NCBI RefSeq assembly: GCF_900114765.1
Contig: NZ_FOUD01000007.1
Span: 1-64,000 of the forward strand
DNA length: 64,000 bases
Origin: Halopseudomonas pachastrellae
GTDB lineage: Bacteria > Pseudomonadota > Gammaproteobacteria > Pseudomonadales > Pseudomonadaceae
Reading direction: 5' to 3'
A program made the translations under genes and the position numbers. Below the pieces are notes generated by a model that was not told the origin of the DNA, did no database searches, and worked only from the letters and a program-made list of their open reading frames with translations. This document shows, piece by piece, positions 55,496 through 64,000 of this stretch. The first letter of the stretch is position 1. Each line of letters opens with the position of its first letter.

Positions 55496-55512
55496 GATGT
55501 TGTCCTTATTGT

Positions 55513-56022
55513 TCAGGGAGTGAGTTGCAGACGGATCTGACCCAGTTCGCGACTACCTTGGGCTTGCAGGTCGGCGCCTTGGCTGACGGGCCAGCTGAAG
55601 GGCACCTTCAGCAGTTCACGGCCGCCCACTTCACGGGCCGCTTCAACGACCAGCTCATAGTCGCCGGGGGCCAGTTCCTTGAAGGCTGGCAGATCTTGCA
55701 GCGCCAGCTCATGGGTTCCCGGTGGGCGGGTGGCCGCGCTGATGCCGTCGACTGGCAGGTCCAGGCCGCGACCACTGCGGCGCCACCACTGGCGCAAGTC
55801 TTTGAGCCACTTTTCGCCTTCGTCGTCGCGCATCTCGGTGTCGTACCAGACGGTCAGGTCGGAGACATGCCCGGCGTCGTTTTCCAGCCAAATGGCGACG
55901 TAGGGGCGGTGATACTCGGCAACATCCAGGCGCGGGATCTGCACGGTGAGTTGCGCGTCGGCGGCTTGCAGGGCGCTGCTGCCCAGCAGGGCGGCCAGGG
56001 CAAAGGCCAGATGCGGTTTCAT
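55513..56022 (-). CDS. DUF2271 periplasmic protein
   Basis: A 169-residue exported protein: signal MKPHLAFALAALLGSSALQA, then AQLTVQIPRLDVAEYHRPYV, AIWLENDAGHVSDLTVWYDT and WLKDLRQWWRRSGRG, the DUF2271 pattern. Such proteins are found with PepSY and DUF4198 partners in iron-responsive operons. Biochemical role is unknown. The 17-base gap to DUF4198 and the 14-base gap from PepSY fit one transcript. Confidence 0.87.
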   Translation of the reverse strand: MKPHLAFALAALLGSSALQAADAQLTVQIPRLDVAEYHRPYVAIWLENDAGHVSDLTVWYDTEMRDDEGEKWLKDLRQWWRRSGRGLDLPVDGISAATRPPGTHELALQDLPAFKELAPGDYELVVEAAREVGGRELLKVPFSWPVSQGADLQAQGSRELGQIRLQLTP

Positions 56023-56036
56023 TGTGGTCTCCTTTC

Positions 56037-56639
56037 TCAATGCATGCTCAGTAGCAGAATCAAAAGTGGGATAAGCAGCCCCAGGGTGGTCAGGGGCCAA
56101 GTGAACGGGCGGTGGCTGGCCTGACGCAGCAGCAGTAACAGCCCGGTGAGGGCAAATACCAGGCAGGCGACAGCAGTCAAATCGATAAACCAGCTCCAGG
56201 CGCCAGAGGTGTGGCGACCTTTGTGGAGGTCGTTCAGATAAGCTATCCAGCCGCGATCGCTGTCCTCAAACAGCAGTTCGCCGCTGTCCAGGTCCAGGCT
56301 CAGCCAGGCGTCGCCGCCCGGTCGGGGAAAGCCCATGTACAGCTCACCGTCATCCCACTCGGGCGTGCGTCCGGCGAGCGAGACCGGCAGGGTCTGCTCC
56401 AGCCAGTCGGCCAGCTCGGGTGGCAGCGTGGCGTCTTCTGGTGGGTTTTGCTGTAGCCAGGTGCGCAGGGGAGCCGGCAGGCTGGTCTCGATCTCGGTGA
56501 CCTCGGCCCGCGACTCAATCTGATGCGCGTGATTCAGGGTGATGCCGGTGACCGAGAACAGCAGCAAGGCAGCCAGGCAGATAGCCGAGCTGATCCAATG
56601 CCACTGGCGCAAGGTGCCCAGACGGAAAGGTAGTTTCAT
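56037..56639 (-). CDS. PepSY-associated membrane protein
   Basis: A 200-residue inner-membrane protein, first gene of the operon. The start MKLPFRLGTLRQWHWISSAI then CLAALLLFSVTGITLNHAHQ is typical of PepSY-TM proteins: a helix with a haem-ligand-like His (WHW, NHAH) leading to a periplasmic PepSY-type domain (about 50-150), then two C-terminal helices (IDLTAVACLVFALTGLLLLL, TLGLLIPLLILLLS). Conserved histidines suggest haem-b electron transfer across the membrane from the flavodoxin reductase. A TTG six codons upstream is an alternative start. Confidence 0.85.
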   Translation of the reverse strand: MKLPFRLGTLRQWHWISSAICLAALLLFSVTGITLNHAHQIESRAEVTEIETSLPAPLRTWLQQNPPEDATLPPELADWLEQTLPVSLAGRTPEWDDGELYMGFPRPGGDAWLSLDLDSGELLFEDSDRGWIAYLNDLHKGRHTSGAWSWFIDLTAVACLVFALTGLLLLLRQASHRPFTWPLTTLGLLIPLLILLLSMH

Positions 56640-56690
56640 AACGCCGCGTGTTTGCAAAGATGAGGCGCTAGCCTAAAGGTAAAGCCTTAT

Positions 56691-56707
56691 TTGAGAAAGG
56701 TTCTCGA
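56691..56707. promoter_or_regulatory. Candidate Fur box for the PepSY operon
   Basis: TTGAGAA-AGG-TTCTCGA is an imperfect palindrome of the GAGAA-N3-TTCTC kind typical of pseudomonad Fur sites, about 50 bases upstream of the PepSY start. Iron-dependent repression would fit the genes' apparent role. Confidence 0.55.
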
Positions 56708-56843
56708 TTGTAAATTTTATGCAAATTTCGTTGAGGCTCCGCTCGTCCAGTCGATTTGAACCCGTCTCCAAGTCTGCTTGACTAAAGGACAAGGTCTATT
56801 GCTGTTTCGTTAGACCTTAGAAACCCTTATAGAGGAGAGCATT

Positions 56844-57008
56844 ATGTCGTTTGATCAGAAGCATCCTGGTGAGAACAATATGCCGCATTTGCCGCTGCCC
56901 GAGCTCGATCCGCCCCATGACCATTGGGAGGGGCCGCTGGAAAGCGAAGAACTCAATGAGCTGGACGCCGGCGAGGTGTGTCGTAACCTGCGCGATGAAG
57001 CCAAGTAG
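56844..57008 (+). CDS. Small acidic protein (54 residues), unknown function
   Basis: A short gene with a strong AGAGGAGA ribosome site 4-11 bases before the ATG. The product MSFDQKHPGENNMPHLPLPE then LDPPHDHWEGPLESEELNEL, ending EVCRNLRDEAK, is rich in Glu, Asp and His in its middle and has a single Cys. No signal peptide. The His/Glu-rich segment could bind a metal, but that is speculation. It lies 10 bases before the end of the convergent gene. I do not recognise a family. Confidence 0.6.
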   Translation: MSFDQKHPGENNMPHLPLPELDPPHDHWEGPLESEELNELDAGEVCRNLRDEAK

Positions 57009-57017
57009 GGGCTGTTA

Positions 57018-57992
57018 TCATCGTTTCAGCAGGTTCGCGCGAAACAGCATTTCAATCCGTAGGCTGATTGCCCAGCGCGGCTGGAAGTCAGCCTCGCGCG
57101 GGAAGTGCAGTTCCGGGACGATGTCGACGAACAGCATTTGTCGATGAAGGTCTCGGCGGTAGTCTGCAAGCAGGTAGTAATCGTTGACGCGGGGGGTGGA
57201 TGCGCTATCTCCGACTAATACCCCCGCGTAACGAATGGCACTGCGCGGTCCCAACACCTCGTTGATTTGTGCCCCTTGTGAGAACTCCAGCGTGTCGTAT
57301 TCCTCCTGCCATTGCAGCTGGCTGATAAAGCGCAGGTGGCGGCTGCTGTCCAGCGGCCGGCCGAGATCCCACTGAGTGCGTGCGGAGTAGCCGTCGTCTT
57401 CAAACCAGGATGCGCGGTTATAGCTCGACAGCTGCCAGGGGCCGTCGCCCAGTTGCCACAAACGCTCGGCGCTGGCACGTGCGTACGGGTTGAGTGGCCA
57501 GCGTACCTTTACGCCAGCGCCAGCTTGGGTCTTCCAGCCCACAGTGGGGTCGTTGTTGCCTAGCCCAGCCAGACCAATGACCGTGTTGCTGAGGCTGTCG
57601 TCCTGGGGGCGCAGGGGCTCGGCGCCTTGCTCTTCCAGGGTGCCGCGTGATTCTTCCGGATCGCTCTCGATGATCAGCCGCAGCCGTTCACGGGTAGTGG
57701 GCAAGTCCAGCTTGAAGCGAATACCCGGGTCAATCTCGAAATCCTCCGACTCCATCCAGTCAAAGTCACTGCTCAGTCGCAGGTAGGATTCGTTGTCGAC
57801 TTCCTGGCTATCCAGCGTACCGAAAAACCCATCGAGATTGCGTGCTGTAATGTCCACCCAACGGATCACACGGTCGTGGACCGGGGTAATGGTTTCAATG
57901 GCCCAGGGGGCCAGGTCGGTGTCGTCGTTCGGCGTGGCGTGCACGCTGGTGATGCCAAGCAACAACACTACGGCAAGATGGACTCTGCTCAT
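57018..57992 (-). CDS. Exported protein of unknown function, probable envelope or outer-membrane protein
   Basis: A 324-residue protein with signal MSRVHLAVVLLLGITSVHA. The mature part has alternating-residue stretches (ESYLRLSSDFDWMESEDFEI, IRFKLDLPTTRERLRLIIES, ARASAERLWQLGDGPWQLSS, HLRFISQLQWQEEYDTLEFS) that could be beta strands, and ends WAISLRIEMLFRANLLKR without a terminal aromatic. An acidic region at about 115-135 suggests a loop. No known domain recognised. Convergent with the small acidic gene. Confidence 0.7.
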   Translation of the reverse strand: MSRVHLAVVLLLGITSVHATPNDDTDLAPWAIETITPVHDRVIRWVDITARNLDGFFGTLDSQEVDNESYLRLSSDFDWMESEDFEIDPGIRFKLDLPTTRERLRLIIESDPEESRGTLEEQGAEPLRPQDDSLSNTVIGLAGLGNNDPTVGWKTQAGAGVKVRWPLNPYARASAERLWQLGDGPWQLSSYNRASWFEDDGYSARTQWDLGRPLDSSRHLRFISQLQWQEEYDTLEFSQGAQINEVLGPRSAIRYAGVLVGDSASTPRVNDYYLLADYRRDLHRQMLFVDIVPELHFPREADFQPRWAISLRIEMLFRANLLKR

Positions 57993-58159
57993 GTTGTTTT
58001 GCTCCCTTCAGGCAAGCGCGGATCAACGCTCCGCAGCACTAATCAGCCTGCCCACCGCCTGAGTATAGCCCGTCTGGTGGATGGCACCCGCCGTGCAAGG
58101 GTGTAGACTGCGCCTTGGTGGAAACGCTGTATTCAACGGCGGTCCGTTGAGGAGGCGTC

Positions 58160-59146
58160 ATGCTGTTGTGTTTGCAGGTATTGGTGGTGCTGCTGGTGTC
58201 GCTGTGGGCGCTGCCGGCGCTCTGGTATCACCGCCCCCGTCGCCTTGCCCTGCGTTATCTGCCCCTTGCCCTGTGGTTACTGTTGATGACTCTGGTCGTG
58301 ACGCTCGCCGCGCGCGATCAACCGCTGAGCGCAGCCCTGTGCTTTCTAGTCGGTTTTGCGCCGCTGCTGCTGTGGTGGCGGGGCGTGATGCCCAAGGGTA
58401 ACTGCGACTGGGCCGATGACATGGCCTACACCACCACCGGCGTGGTTGACGGCGACAGCCTGCGCCTGCAGCGCGTGCGCTGTTTTGACTGGCGCAGTGC
58501 GACGGACTACGAGATGCGCTGGGAGAGCCGCGAGTATTCGCTGTCAGCGCTGCGCTCGGTGGACATGCTGACGTCCTTCTGGGGGCACCGCTCCATTGCC
58601 CACATGCTGATTTCCTTTGGTTTTAGTGATGGCCGGTATCTGAGCTGGTCGGTTGAAATCCGCCGCGTGCGTGACCAGGAGTACTCGGCTATCGCCGGGT
58701 TTTTCAAGCATTTTGAACTGAACATCGTTGCCAGCGACGAGACCGATATCGTCAAGGTGCGCAGTAATCACCGTGGCGAAGACATGTATTTGTATCGCAC
58801 CCGGCTATCGCCGGCCGCCGGCCGTCAGTTGCTGCTGGGTTACGTAGAGGCGGCCAACCGGCTGGCGGTACGCCCACGCTTTTATCATACGGTGCGGGCC
58901 AACTGCACCAACGTGGTGTTTGCGCTGATGCAGCGCATTCGCCCGGACCTGCGCAGCGACATTCGTTTGCTGCTCAGCGGTTATCTGGATAGTTATGTGT
59001 ACGCCCAGGGCGGGCTGCAGAAAGGCTTTTCGCTCGCCGAGTTGCGCCAGCGCGGGCGCATTACCGAGCGGGCCCGCGACGAGAGTAGCGATGTACCCTT
59101 TTCCCGGCGTATCCGTCAGGGTGTGCCGGGTTGTGACAATGACTGA
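58160..59146 (+). CDS. DUF4105 (Lnb N-terminal periplasmic domain-like) membrane protein
   Basis: A 328-residue protein with two or three N-terminal helices (LLCLQVLVVLLVSLWALPAL, LPLALWLLLMTLVVTLAARD) and a periplasmic DUF4105 domain. YEMRWESREYSLSALRSVDM, SIAHMLISFGFSDGRYLSWS, the SVEIRRVRDQEYSAIAGFFK stretch and FYHTVRANCTNVVFALMQRI are family segments, with Cys and His of a possible papain-like pair (ANCTN, AHMLISF). The family is named from lacto-N-biosidase, but the function is not established. The amidotransferase follows after 15 bases. Confidence 0.85.
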   Translation: MLLCLQVLVVLLVSLWALPALWYHRPRRLALRYLPLALWLLLMTLVVTLAARDQPLSAALCFLVGFAPLLLWWRGVMPKGNCDWADDMAYTTTGVVDGDSLRLQRVRCFDWRSATDYEMRWESREYSLSALRSVDMLTSFWGHRSIAHMLISFGFSDGRYLSWSVEIRRVRDQEYSAIAGFFKHFELNIVASDETDIVKVRSNHRGEDMYLYRTRLSPAAGRQLLLGYVEAANRLAVRPRFYHTVRANCTNVVFALMQRIRPDLRSDIRLLLSGYLDSYVYAQGGLQKGFSLAELRQRGRITERARDESSDVPFSRRIRQGVPGCDND

Positions 59147-59161
59147 GGCAGGTGAACGGGT

Positions 59162-59878
59162 ATGAAAGTAGGGCTGTTGCAATGTGATGATGTCGCCGAC
59201 GATCTGCTGAGCGCACATGGCAATTATCCGCAGATGTTTGAGCTGGCGCTGCGCAAGCGCCTGCCGCAAATGCACTATCGGGTGTACCAGGCGCATCGCG
59301 GCGAGCTGCCGGCCGATGTGCACGAGTGTGATGTCTACCTGACCACTGGCAGCAAGCACGGGGTGTATGAAGACCTCGATTGGATTCGTGGGCTGGAGGT
59401 CTTCGTGCGTGATCTGTGGGCGGCCGAGAAACCGCTGGTTGGGGTGTGCTTCGGCCACCAGTTGATGGCCCGTGCGATGGGCGGCAATGTGCAGAAGTCC
59501 GATCGTGGTTGGGGTGTGGGTGTGTCCTTCAATCAGGTGATTGAGCCGCAGCCGTGGATGCAACCCGCACAAGAGTCACTTGACCTGATCGTCAGTCACC
59601 AGGATCAGGTCATCGACCTGCCAGCGCAGGCGCAAGTCATTGCCAGCAGCGATTTCTGTCCGAACTACCTCCTGCAATACGGCGAGCACTTTCTCAGCGT
59701 GCAGGGGCATCCGGAATTTGAAAAGGCCTACTCCTTTGACCTTATGGATATGCGCTCGCACACCATTCCTCCGGCGCGGGTGCGTGCCGGCAAGGCCTCG
59801 CTGCACGCGGAGCTGGACAGCGATTTGATGTTCGACTGGATCGTCAATTTTCTGCAAAAGGGTGCAGGCTTTGCCTGA
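59162..59878 (+). CDS. Class I glutamine amidotransferase-like protein
   Basis: A 238-residue protein with a free-standing GATase1 domain. The nucleophile lies in [15 protein letters not shown] (Cys96) and the second histidine in [12 protein letters not shown]; the Glu partner is in the same stretch. These GMP-synthase-like proteins are usually glutamine-hydrolysing subunits or act on gamma-glutamyl compounds. No synthetase partner lies nearby. The start [20 protein letters not shown] fits the family. Confidence 0.9.
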   Translation: MKVGLLQCDDVADDLLSAHGNYPQMFELALRKRLPQMHYRVYQAHRGELPADVHECDVYLTTGSKHGVYEDLDWIRGLEVFVRDLWAAEKPLVGVCFGHQLMARAMGGNVQKSDRGWGVGVSFNQVIEPQPWMQPAQESLDLIVSHQDQVIDLPAQAQVIASSDFCPNYLLQYGEHFLSVQGHPEFEKAYSFDLMDMRSHTIPPARVRAGKASLHAELDSDLMFDWIVNFLQKGAGFA

Positions 59879-59931
59879 GGCCGGGTAGCGGCGTATCCTG
59901 CTTCGCACCTTCATTCAGCGCGGGAGCGCCC

Positions 59932-60345
59932 ATGATTTTTATCTCCAATCAGGTTCAGCTCGGCGACTGGGAAGTCGAGATGAGCGCCGTCCGCGCCCAA
60001 GGCGCGGGCGGTCAGAACGTCAACAAGGTGTCCAGCGCGATTCATCTGCGTTTTGACATCAACGCCTCCAGCCTGCCGCCGTTCTACAAGGAGCGGCTGC
60101 TGGCGCTGCGCGACTCGCGTATCACCAGCGATGGTGTGATCGTGATCAAGGCGCAGCAGTACCGCACCCAGGAAATGAACCGCGAGGACGCCATCAACCG
60201 CTTGCGCGAGATGATTCTGGCTGCAGGTGTGGTGCAGAAGAAGCGGCGCCCGACCCGTCCGACCCGCAGCTCGCAGGTCAAACGGGTGGACGGCAAGGTC
60301 AAGCGCGGTCAGACCAAGCAGCTACGTGGCAAGGTCGACCTGTAG
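59932..60345 (+). CDS. arfB: Alternative ribosome-rescue factor ArfB (YaeJ)
   Basis: ArfB enters ribosomes stalled without a stop codon and hydrolyses the peptidyl-tRNA. The 137-residue protein has the catalytic GGQ motif at 26-28 in [20 protein letters not shown], the conserved [20 protein letters not shown], and a basic tail ([20 protein letters not shown]) that would fill the empty mRNA channel. Length is right. It lacks the domains of full release factors. Confidence 0.95.
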   Translation: MIFISNQVQLGDWEVEMSAVRAQGAGGQNVNKVSSAIHLRFDINASSLPPFYKERLLALRDSRITSDGVIVIKAQQYRTQEMNREDAINRLREMILAAGVVQKKRRPTRPTRSSQVKRVDGKVKRGQTKQLRGKVDL

Positions 60346-60366
60346 ACTGACTGGTTCTGCACTCGC

Positions 60367-62148
60367 TCAGGCCGTTGGCACCAGCACGCGATTGCCTGCG
60401 CCGGGCAGGGTGCGCAAGCTGCGGGCGCGGCTGTTGTCGATGCTGTATTCCGCTGCCTTGACGGTGCTGACAAAGCGCCAGTCCGCGCGCGCTTCCTCTG
60501 CAGTAAAGGTCACCAGCAGATAACCGCGCTGATTGGCGTTCAGGTACTGCAAACCGTCTACCAGCGTGATGATGGCCTGCTCGGCTGCCGGTATCTGCGC
60601 TTCGCTCAGGCCCAGGTAGGACTCCAGCCCCGGTGAACTGACCGAGGCGGTCGCAAACTCCACACCCACCGCATCGCCCGCCAACGTGGCCAGGTTGTTG
60701 GCCCAGGCGTTGTGGGTATCGCCAGCCAGCACGACCAGGTTCTGGTTCAGCGCGCGCGTCGCGCCCAGCACCACTTCACGCTCGTAGGCGTAGCCGTCCC
60801 AGGCATCCAGGTTGTAGGGGATCACCGTCTCGATACGCGCAATCTCGGCAGCGGTCAGCGTCGGATCTCCCGCCTGCTGGCGCAGCTTGATGGTGACCAG
60901 CTCGGTCAGCATGGCAGTCATGTCTACCGCACCCGGGTTCTGCAGGGCGGTGAGCATTTCCGCCGGCAACAGCATGCGGCCCATCAGTATCTGTTGGCCA
61001 AGCACCTGCCAGGTGGCGGTGGAGGTGGCGAGCTGCGTCTGTAGCCAGTCCAGCTGGGACAGGCCCAGCAGCGTGCGGTTGGTGTCGCTGACATCTGCGG
61101 TGAAGCGCGCTGCATCAAAGCCGGTGGCGCTGATGTAGTCGGCAAAGTTCAGTTGCTCATCGCGCCCGATGATGCGGGTATCGAGCATGTGCAGGCTGAC
61201 CAGGTCGCCAAAGTCAAAGCGGCGGTAGATGGTTTCTTCATCGTCGTCGCTGGCCGGGCGCACGGGCATCCACTCAAAGTAAGCCTGCAGCGCCGCCAGC
61301 TTGCGCTCGGTGAAGTCGCCTTCGCCGTCGTTGTGGTTCTCGGCACCATTGCGCCAGGTGTCGTTGGTTACTTCATGGTCGTCCCACACGGCGATAAAGG
61401 GCGCGCTGGCATGCAGCAGTTGCAGGTCCTCATCGGTGCGGTAGAGGGCATAGCGCTTGCGGTAGTCGTCCAGCGAGAGGATCTCACTGGCGTTGTCCTC
61501 CGGCAGCAGGCGACCCAGGGCGGCGGCATCTTCGGTGGCGTAGCCGCCGTTACCGTATTCGTAGATGTAGTCGCCCAGATGCAGTACGGCATCCAGTTCA
61601 GCCTCGGCCGCAGCGGCGGCATAGACATGGAACAGGCCTGCGGGGTAGTTGGAGCACGACAGCACGGCAAAGCGCACCTGATCGATACTGCCGGCCGGCA
61701 GCGTCTTGCAGCGGCCGACGGGTGAGGTGAGCCCGGCTACCTTGAAGCGGAAGTAGTAGCTGGTGCCCGGCAGCAGGTCTTGTGCATCAACCTTGAGGGT
61801 GAAGTCACGAGCGGCATTGGTGCTGGCAGTGCCGCTGTGTACCAGGTCGGTGAAGGCGCTGTCGGTGGCGATTTCCCAGCCGATCTGCACCTCTGCGTTG
61901 TTGCCATCGGTGGGGGTAATGCGTGTCCACAGCAATACACGGTCGGTCAGCGGGTCACCGCTGGCAACACCATGCTCAAAAGCCAGGCCGCGCACTGCCT
62001 CGTCGTCGCTGGACGAGGAGCTGCTCGACAGACAACCCTGCAGGCCGCTGGATACTACGATGGTGCCAACGGCCAAGGCCGAAGCGCGCAAAAAATCCCG
62101 ACGATTGAATCCACCCACGTTACTGCTCCTGATCTGTTGTGTGGGCAA
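60367..62148 (-). CDS. phoD: PhoD-family alkaline phosphatase
   Basis: PhoD is a secreted Ca/Fe phosphodiesterase and phosphomonoesterase that frees phosphate. The 593-residue protein has a Tat signal (NRRDFLRASALAVGTIVVSS then GLQGC, a possible lipobox) followed by a Ser-rich linker. The catalytic domain has VLLWTRITPTDGN, AVLSCSNYPAGLFHVYAAAA with the metal Cys, LHLGDYIYEYGNG and FIAVWDDHEVTNDTWRNGAE, and VVLAGDTHNAWANNLATLAG. It stands alone; a Pho box was not found. Confidence 0.93.
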   Translation of the reverse strand: MPTQQIRSSNVGGFNRRDFLRASALAVGTIVVSSGLQGCLSSSSSSSDDEAVRGLAFEHGVASGDPLTDRVLLWTRITPTDGNNAEVQIGWEIATDSAFTDLVHSGTASTNAARDFTLKVDAQDLLPGTSYYFRFKVAGLTSPVGRCKTLPAGSIDQVRFAVLSCSNYPAGLFHVYAAAAAEAELDAVLHLGDYIYEYGNGGYATEDAAALGRLLPEDNASEILSLDDYRKRYALYRTDEDLQLLHASAPFIAVWDDHEVTNDTWRNGAENHNDGEGDFTERKLAALQAYFEWMPVRPASDDDEETIYRRFDFGDLVSLHMLDTRIIGRDEQLNFADYISATGFDAARFTADVSDTNRTLLGLSQLDWLQTQLATSTATWQVLGQQILMGRMLLPAEMLTALQNPGAVDMTAMLTELVTIKLRQQAGDPTLTAAEIARIETVIPYNLDAWDGYAYEREVVLGATRALNQNLVVLAGDTHNAWANNLATLAGDAVGVEFATASVSSPGLESYLGLSEAQIPAAEQAIITLVDGLQYLNANQRGYLLVTFTAEEARADWRFVSTVKAAEYSIDNSRARSLRTLPGAGNRVLVPTA

Positions 62149-62187
62149 AGGCTGGCAGCTGTGCGTGACAGGGGTGCGACAAGACCG

Positions 62188-63234
62188 TTACGGCTTGTCG
62201 ACAAACCACAGCTCGATGGCGTCACTGGTCAACTGATCACGGTTTTGCGGGGTGGGCGTCCAACTGCGCCAGCAACGCGTGGCGTGGGTGAGGAACTCGA
62301 ACAGCGGCAGGTGCTGACGCAACACCCGGCGCTTGCGATGGCTGATGACCGGGTTGAAGTAGCCGAAATAATCGAGCATCTGCCGCGGGTTCTTGCGTAC
62401 CCACAGCCACGACCCCATCTCCAGCGTGAACGGCAGGAACAGGTTATCGGGCTTATGTTCCTGGCTGTGGTCGTAGAGGTAGTCCCAGAGGTCGCCGTGG
62501 GTGGTGTAGTTGATCGACTGCGGCTCGATGATATAGGGGTGATGGTGCGGGTAGGTCTGCTCGAACAGCTGCTTCAGCCGCAGCACCTCGGCGATATGGG
62601 CGATGGGTTTGTGGCTGCGGGCATAGCTGCACCAGAGCCGGTCGCGGCGCCCAAAACCGCTGTGGCAATCCACACTCATGGCAAAGGGCGCAGACTGCAT
62701 GCGCTGCTGCACGGTGTTGACCACCGCCATGGCTTCGGGCTCCATGGGCGCGCCCATCTTGCCCCGGTACCAGGGCAGGCGGCGGCTGATACGGTGGCCG
62801 CTGACCAGCCAGGGCACCGGCCCCATGGCATCGACCGGGGCGTTGCGCATCAGGTCTACGCCGTTGAGGTTGCTGCGCCGGTGATGCCAGATGCCGCCGG
62901 GGTTGATCATCGGCATGAACAGCAGCCGGACCCGCTCCAGTTGCTCGCGCAACTGATCATCCCAGTCGAGCCGGTGTACCAGACTGTGCAGCCAGGAAAT
63001 CAGCACCTGGGTGCCAATCCGCTCAACGCCATGCACGCCACCAAAAAAGCCAATCACCGGCGCCTGCGGCGAGCGGCTACCCAGCTCGATCACCCGCACC
63101 GGAATGGACAACCCGTTGACCGGCACATGCAAAGGCGTACTAACCCGCAGATGCCGCGCCGCCTGATGCAACAGCTGTTCAAGCTGCGCGTGCTCGGGGA
63201 GGTGGCGATGGATCTGGTGTTGCGCGTCGCTCAT
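62188..63234 (-). CDS. M14-family (DUF2817-like) zinc carboxypeptidase or deacylase
   Basis: A 348-residue cytoplasmic protein. The HxxE zinc motif is His68 and Glu71 in GFFGGVHGVERIGTQVL, and the third ligand His lies in AMSVDCHSGFGRRDR. RVRLLFMPMINPGGIWHHRR and LMRNAPVDAMGPVPWLVSGH are typical of the succinylglutamate desuccinylase / M14 group with DUF2817 features. The catalytic Glu is likely in LPFTLEMGSWLW. Substrate unknown. Confidence 0.85.
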   Translation of the reverse strand: MSDAQHQIHRHLPEHAQLEQLLHQAARHLRVSTPLHVPVNGLSIPVRVIELGSRSPQAPVIGFFGGVHGVERIGTQVLISWLHSLVHRLDWDDQLREQLERVRLLFMPMINPGGIWHHRRSNLNGVDLMRNAPVDAMGPVPWLVSGHRISRRLPWYRGKMGAPMEPEAMAVVNTVQQRMQSAPFAMSVDCHSGFGRRDRLWCSYARSHKPIAHIAEVLRLKQLFEQTYPHHHPYIIEPQSINYTTHGDLWDYLYDHSQEHKPDNLFLPFTLEMGSWLWVRKNPRQMLDYFGYFNPVISHRKRRVLRQHLPLFEFLTHATRCWRSWTPTPQNRDQLTSDAIELWFVDKP

Positions 63235-63610
63235 GAGGCACTCGGGCGTGGGGAAGCCTGATCATGGCAGGGGTGTGTGACGATTGGGTTAATGTGCTCG
63301 AGCGGGAGCATCGTTTGCTCGTATTGGCATGGCTTTACGCTATCGCTCATGCGTACTCTGCTTTTCGCCTTCCTGGCGAGTCACTTTTCTTTGTGTGGCC
63401 AAAGAAAAGTAACCAAAAGAAAGGCACCCGGCCGCGCTGTCGGGGTGCTCTATGGGTTGTTAGGGGAAATGGGCAAGCATTTCCCCTGACTCGCCGTAAG
63501 GGCGAAACCTGAATTGGATGTGGGCTTGGCAACCGGCCTTAACGACGAACTGCAACGGGTTGAGACTATCCAGCAGCGTCAGTGCCATACGACAAAGCAG
63601 CCTTCAAACC
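63235..63610. repeat. Intergenic region with a head-to-head pair of two-hairpin repeats
   Basis: Copy 2 (63363-63410) reads TTTCGCCTTCCTGGCGAG followed by ACTTTTCTTTG / CAAAGAAAAGT around TGTGGC. Copy 3 (63462-63507) is inverted: AGGGGAAATG / CATTTCCCCT around GGCAAG, then CTCGCCGTAAGGGCGAAA. Both share layout with the repeat at 35660-35707. The sequence AAAGTAACCAAAAGAAAGGC is of a sort common between genes in pseudomonads. No gene is credible here. Confidence 0.7.

Positions 63611-64000
<390 letters not shown>

Noticed and set aside
61780..63261. 493-codon frame antisense to phoD and the M14-like gene
   Set aside because: Crosses two intact genes and an intergenic gap with repetitive composition and no start signal.

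Overview
The window is a stretch of gamma-proteobacterial chromosome, high in G+C. It reads as Pseudomonadaceae, probably the Halopseudomonas / Pseudomonas pertucinogena side of the family. The grounds are gene order recalled from P. aeruginosa: phaJ1 / lysophospholipase / fadD2 / fadD1; a FabH-like synthase followed by an ECF sigma factor and an MNIO operon; an aromatic aminotransferase next to uvrB; and thrS-infC-rpmI-rplT-pheS-pheT-ihfA-MerR-tRNA-Pro. No database search was possible, so the genus is an inference.

Layout. 1-900: 5' end of a type VI secretion vgrG beside a short element with 32-bp terminal inverted repeats. 0.97-8.6 kb: housekeeping genes (ABM monooxygenase, TusA, DUF3080 lipoprotein, MATE pump, EpmC, a PhaG/RhlA-type acyltransferase, PdxB, a COG3199 NAD-kinase-like protein). 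8.65-12.3 kb: accessory island with A+T-richer genes, integron-cassette-like repeats, a gene broken by an amber codon, and two toxin-antitoxin pairs (YoeB/Phd-type and BrnT/BrnA). 12.4-19.2 kb: MFS transporter and a fatty-acid / PHA-precursor block (PhaJ1, hydrolase, FadD2, FadD1). 19.2-23.1 kb: HrpA helicase.

23.4-27.3 kb is the most interesting block. It holds a FabH-like ketoacyl synthase, an ECF sigma factor, a zinc-finger anti-sigma gene carrying a 1-base deletion, an ECF-type promoter, and a three-gene operon. That operon encodes an exported Cys-rich peptide with EGKCGEG repeats (HvfA type), a DUF692/MNIO iron enzyme (HvfB) and a DUF2063 partner (HvfC), which is the layout of a RiPP (ribosomally made, modified peptide) pathway. 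If the frameshift is real, the sigma factor has probably lost its inhibitor.

27.5-41 kb: porin, DUF2057 protein, a repeat cluster, serine hydrolase, YihY protein, the ada-alkA alkylation-repair operon, PpiA, hydrolase, LysR with AzoR, tRNA-Asn and aminotransferase. 41-51 kb: uvrB, tRNA-Val, and the translation operon from thrS (infC appears to start at AUU) to ihfA, then tRNA-Pro. 51-56.8 kb: a TonB-dependent receptor facing a four-gene operon (PepSY, DUF2271, DUF4198, flavodoxin reductase) with a Fur-like site, likely a metal-uptake and reduction unit. 56.8-64 kb: a 54-residue protein, an envelope protein of unknown function, DUF4105, an amidotransferase, ArfB, PhoD, an M14-like peptidase, paired two-hairpin repeats and the 3' part of a second serine hydrolase.
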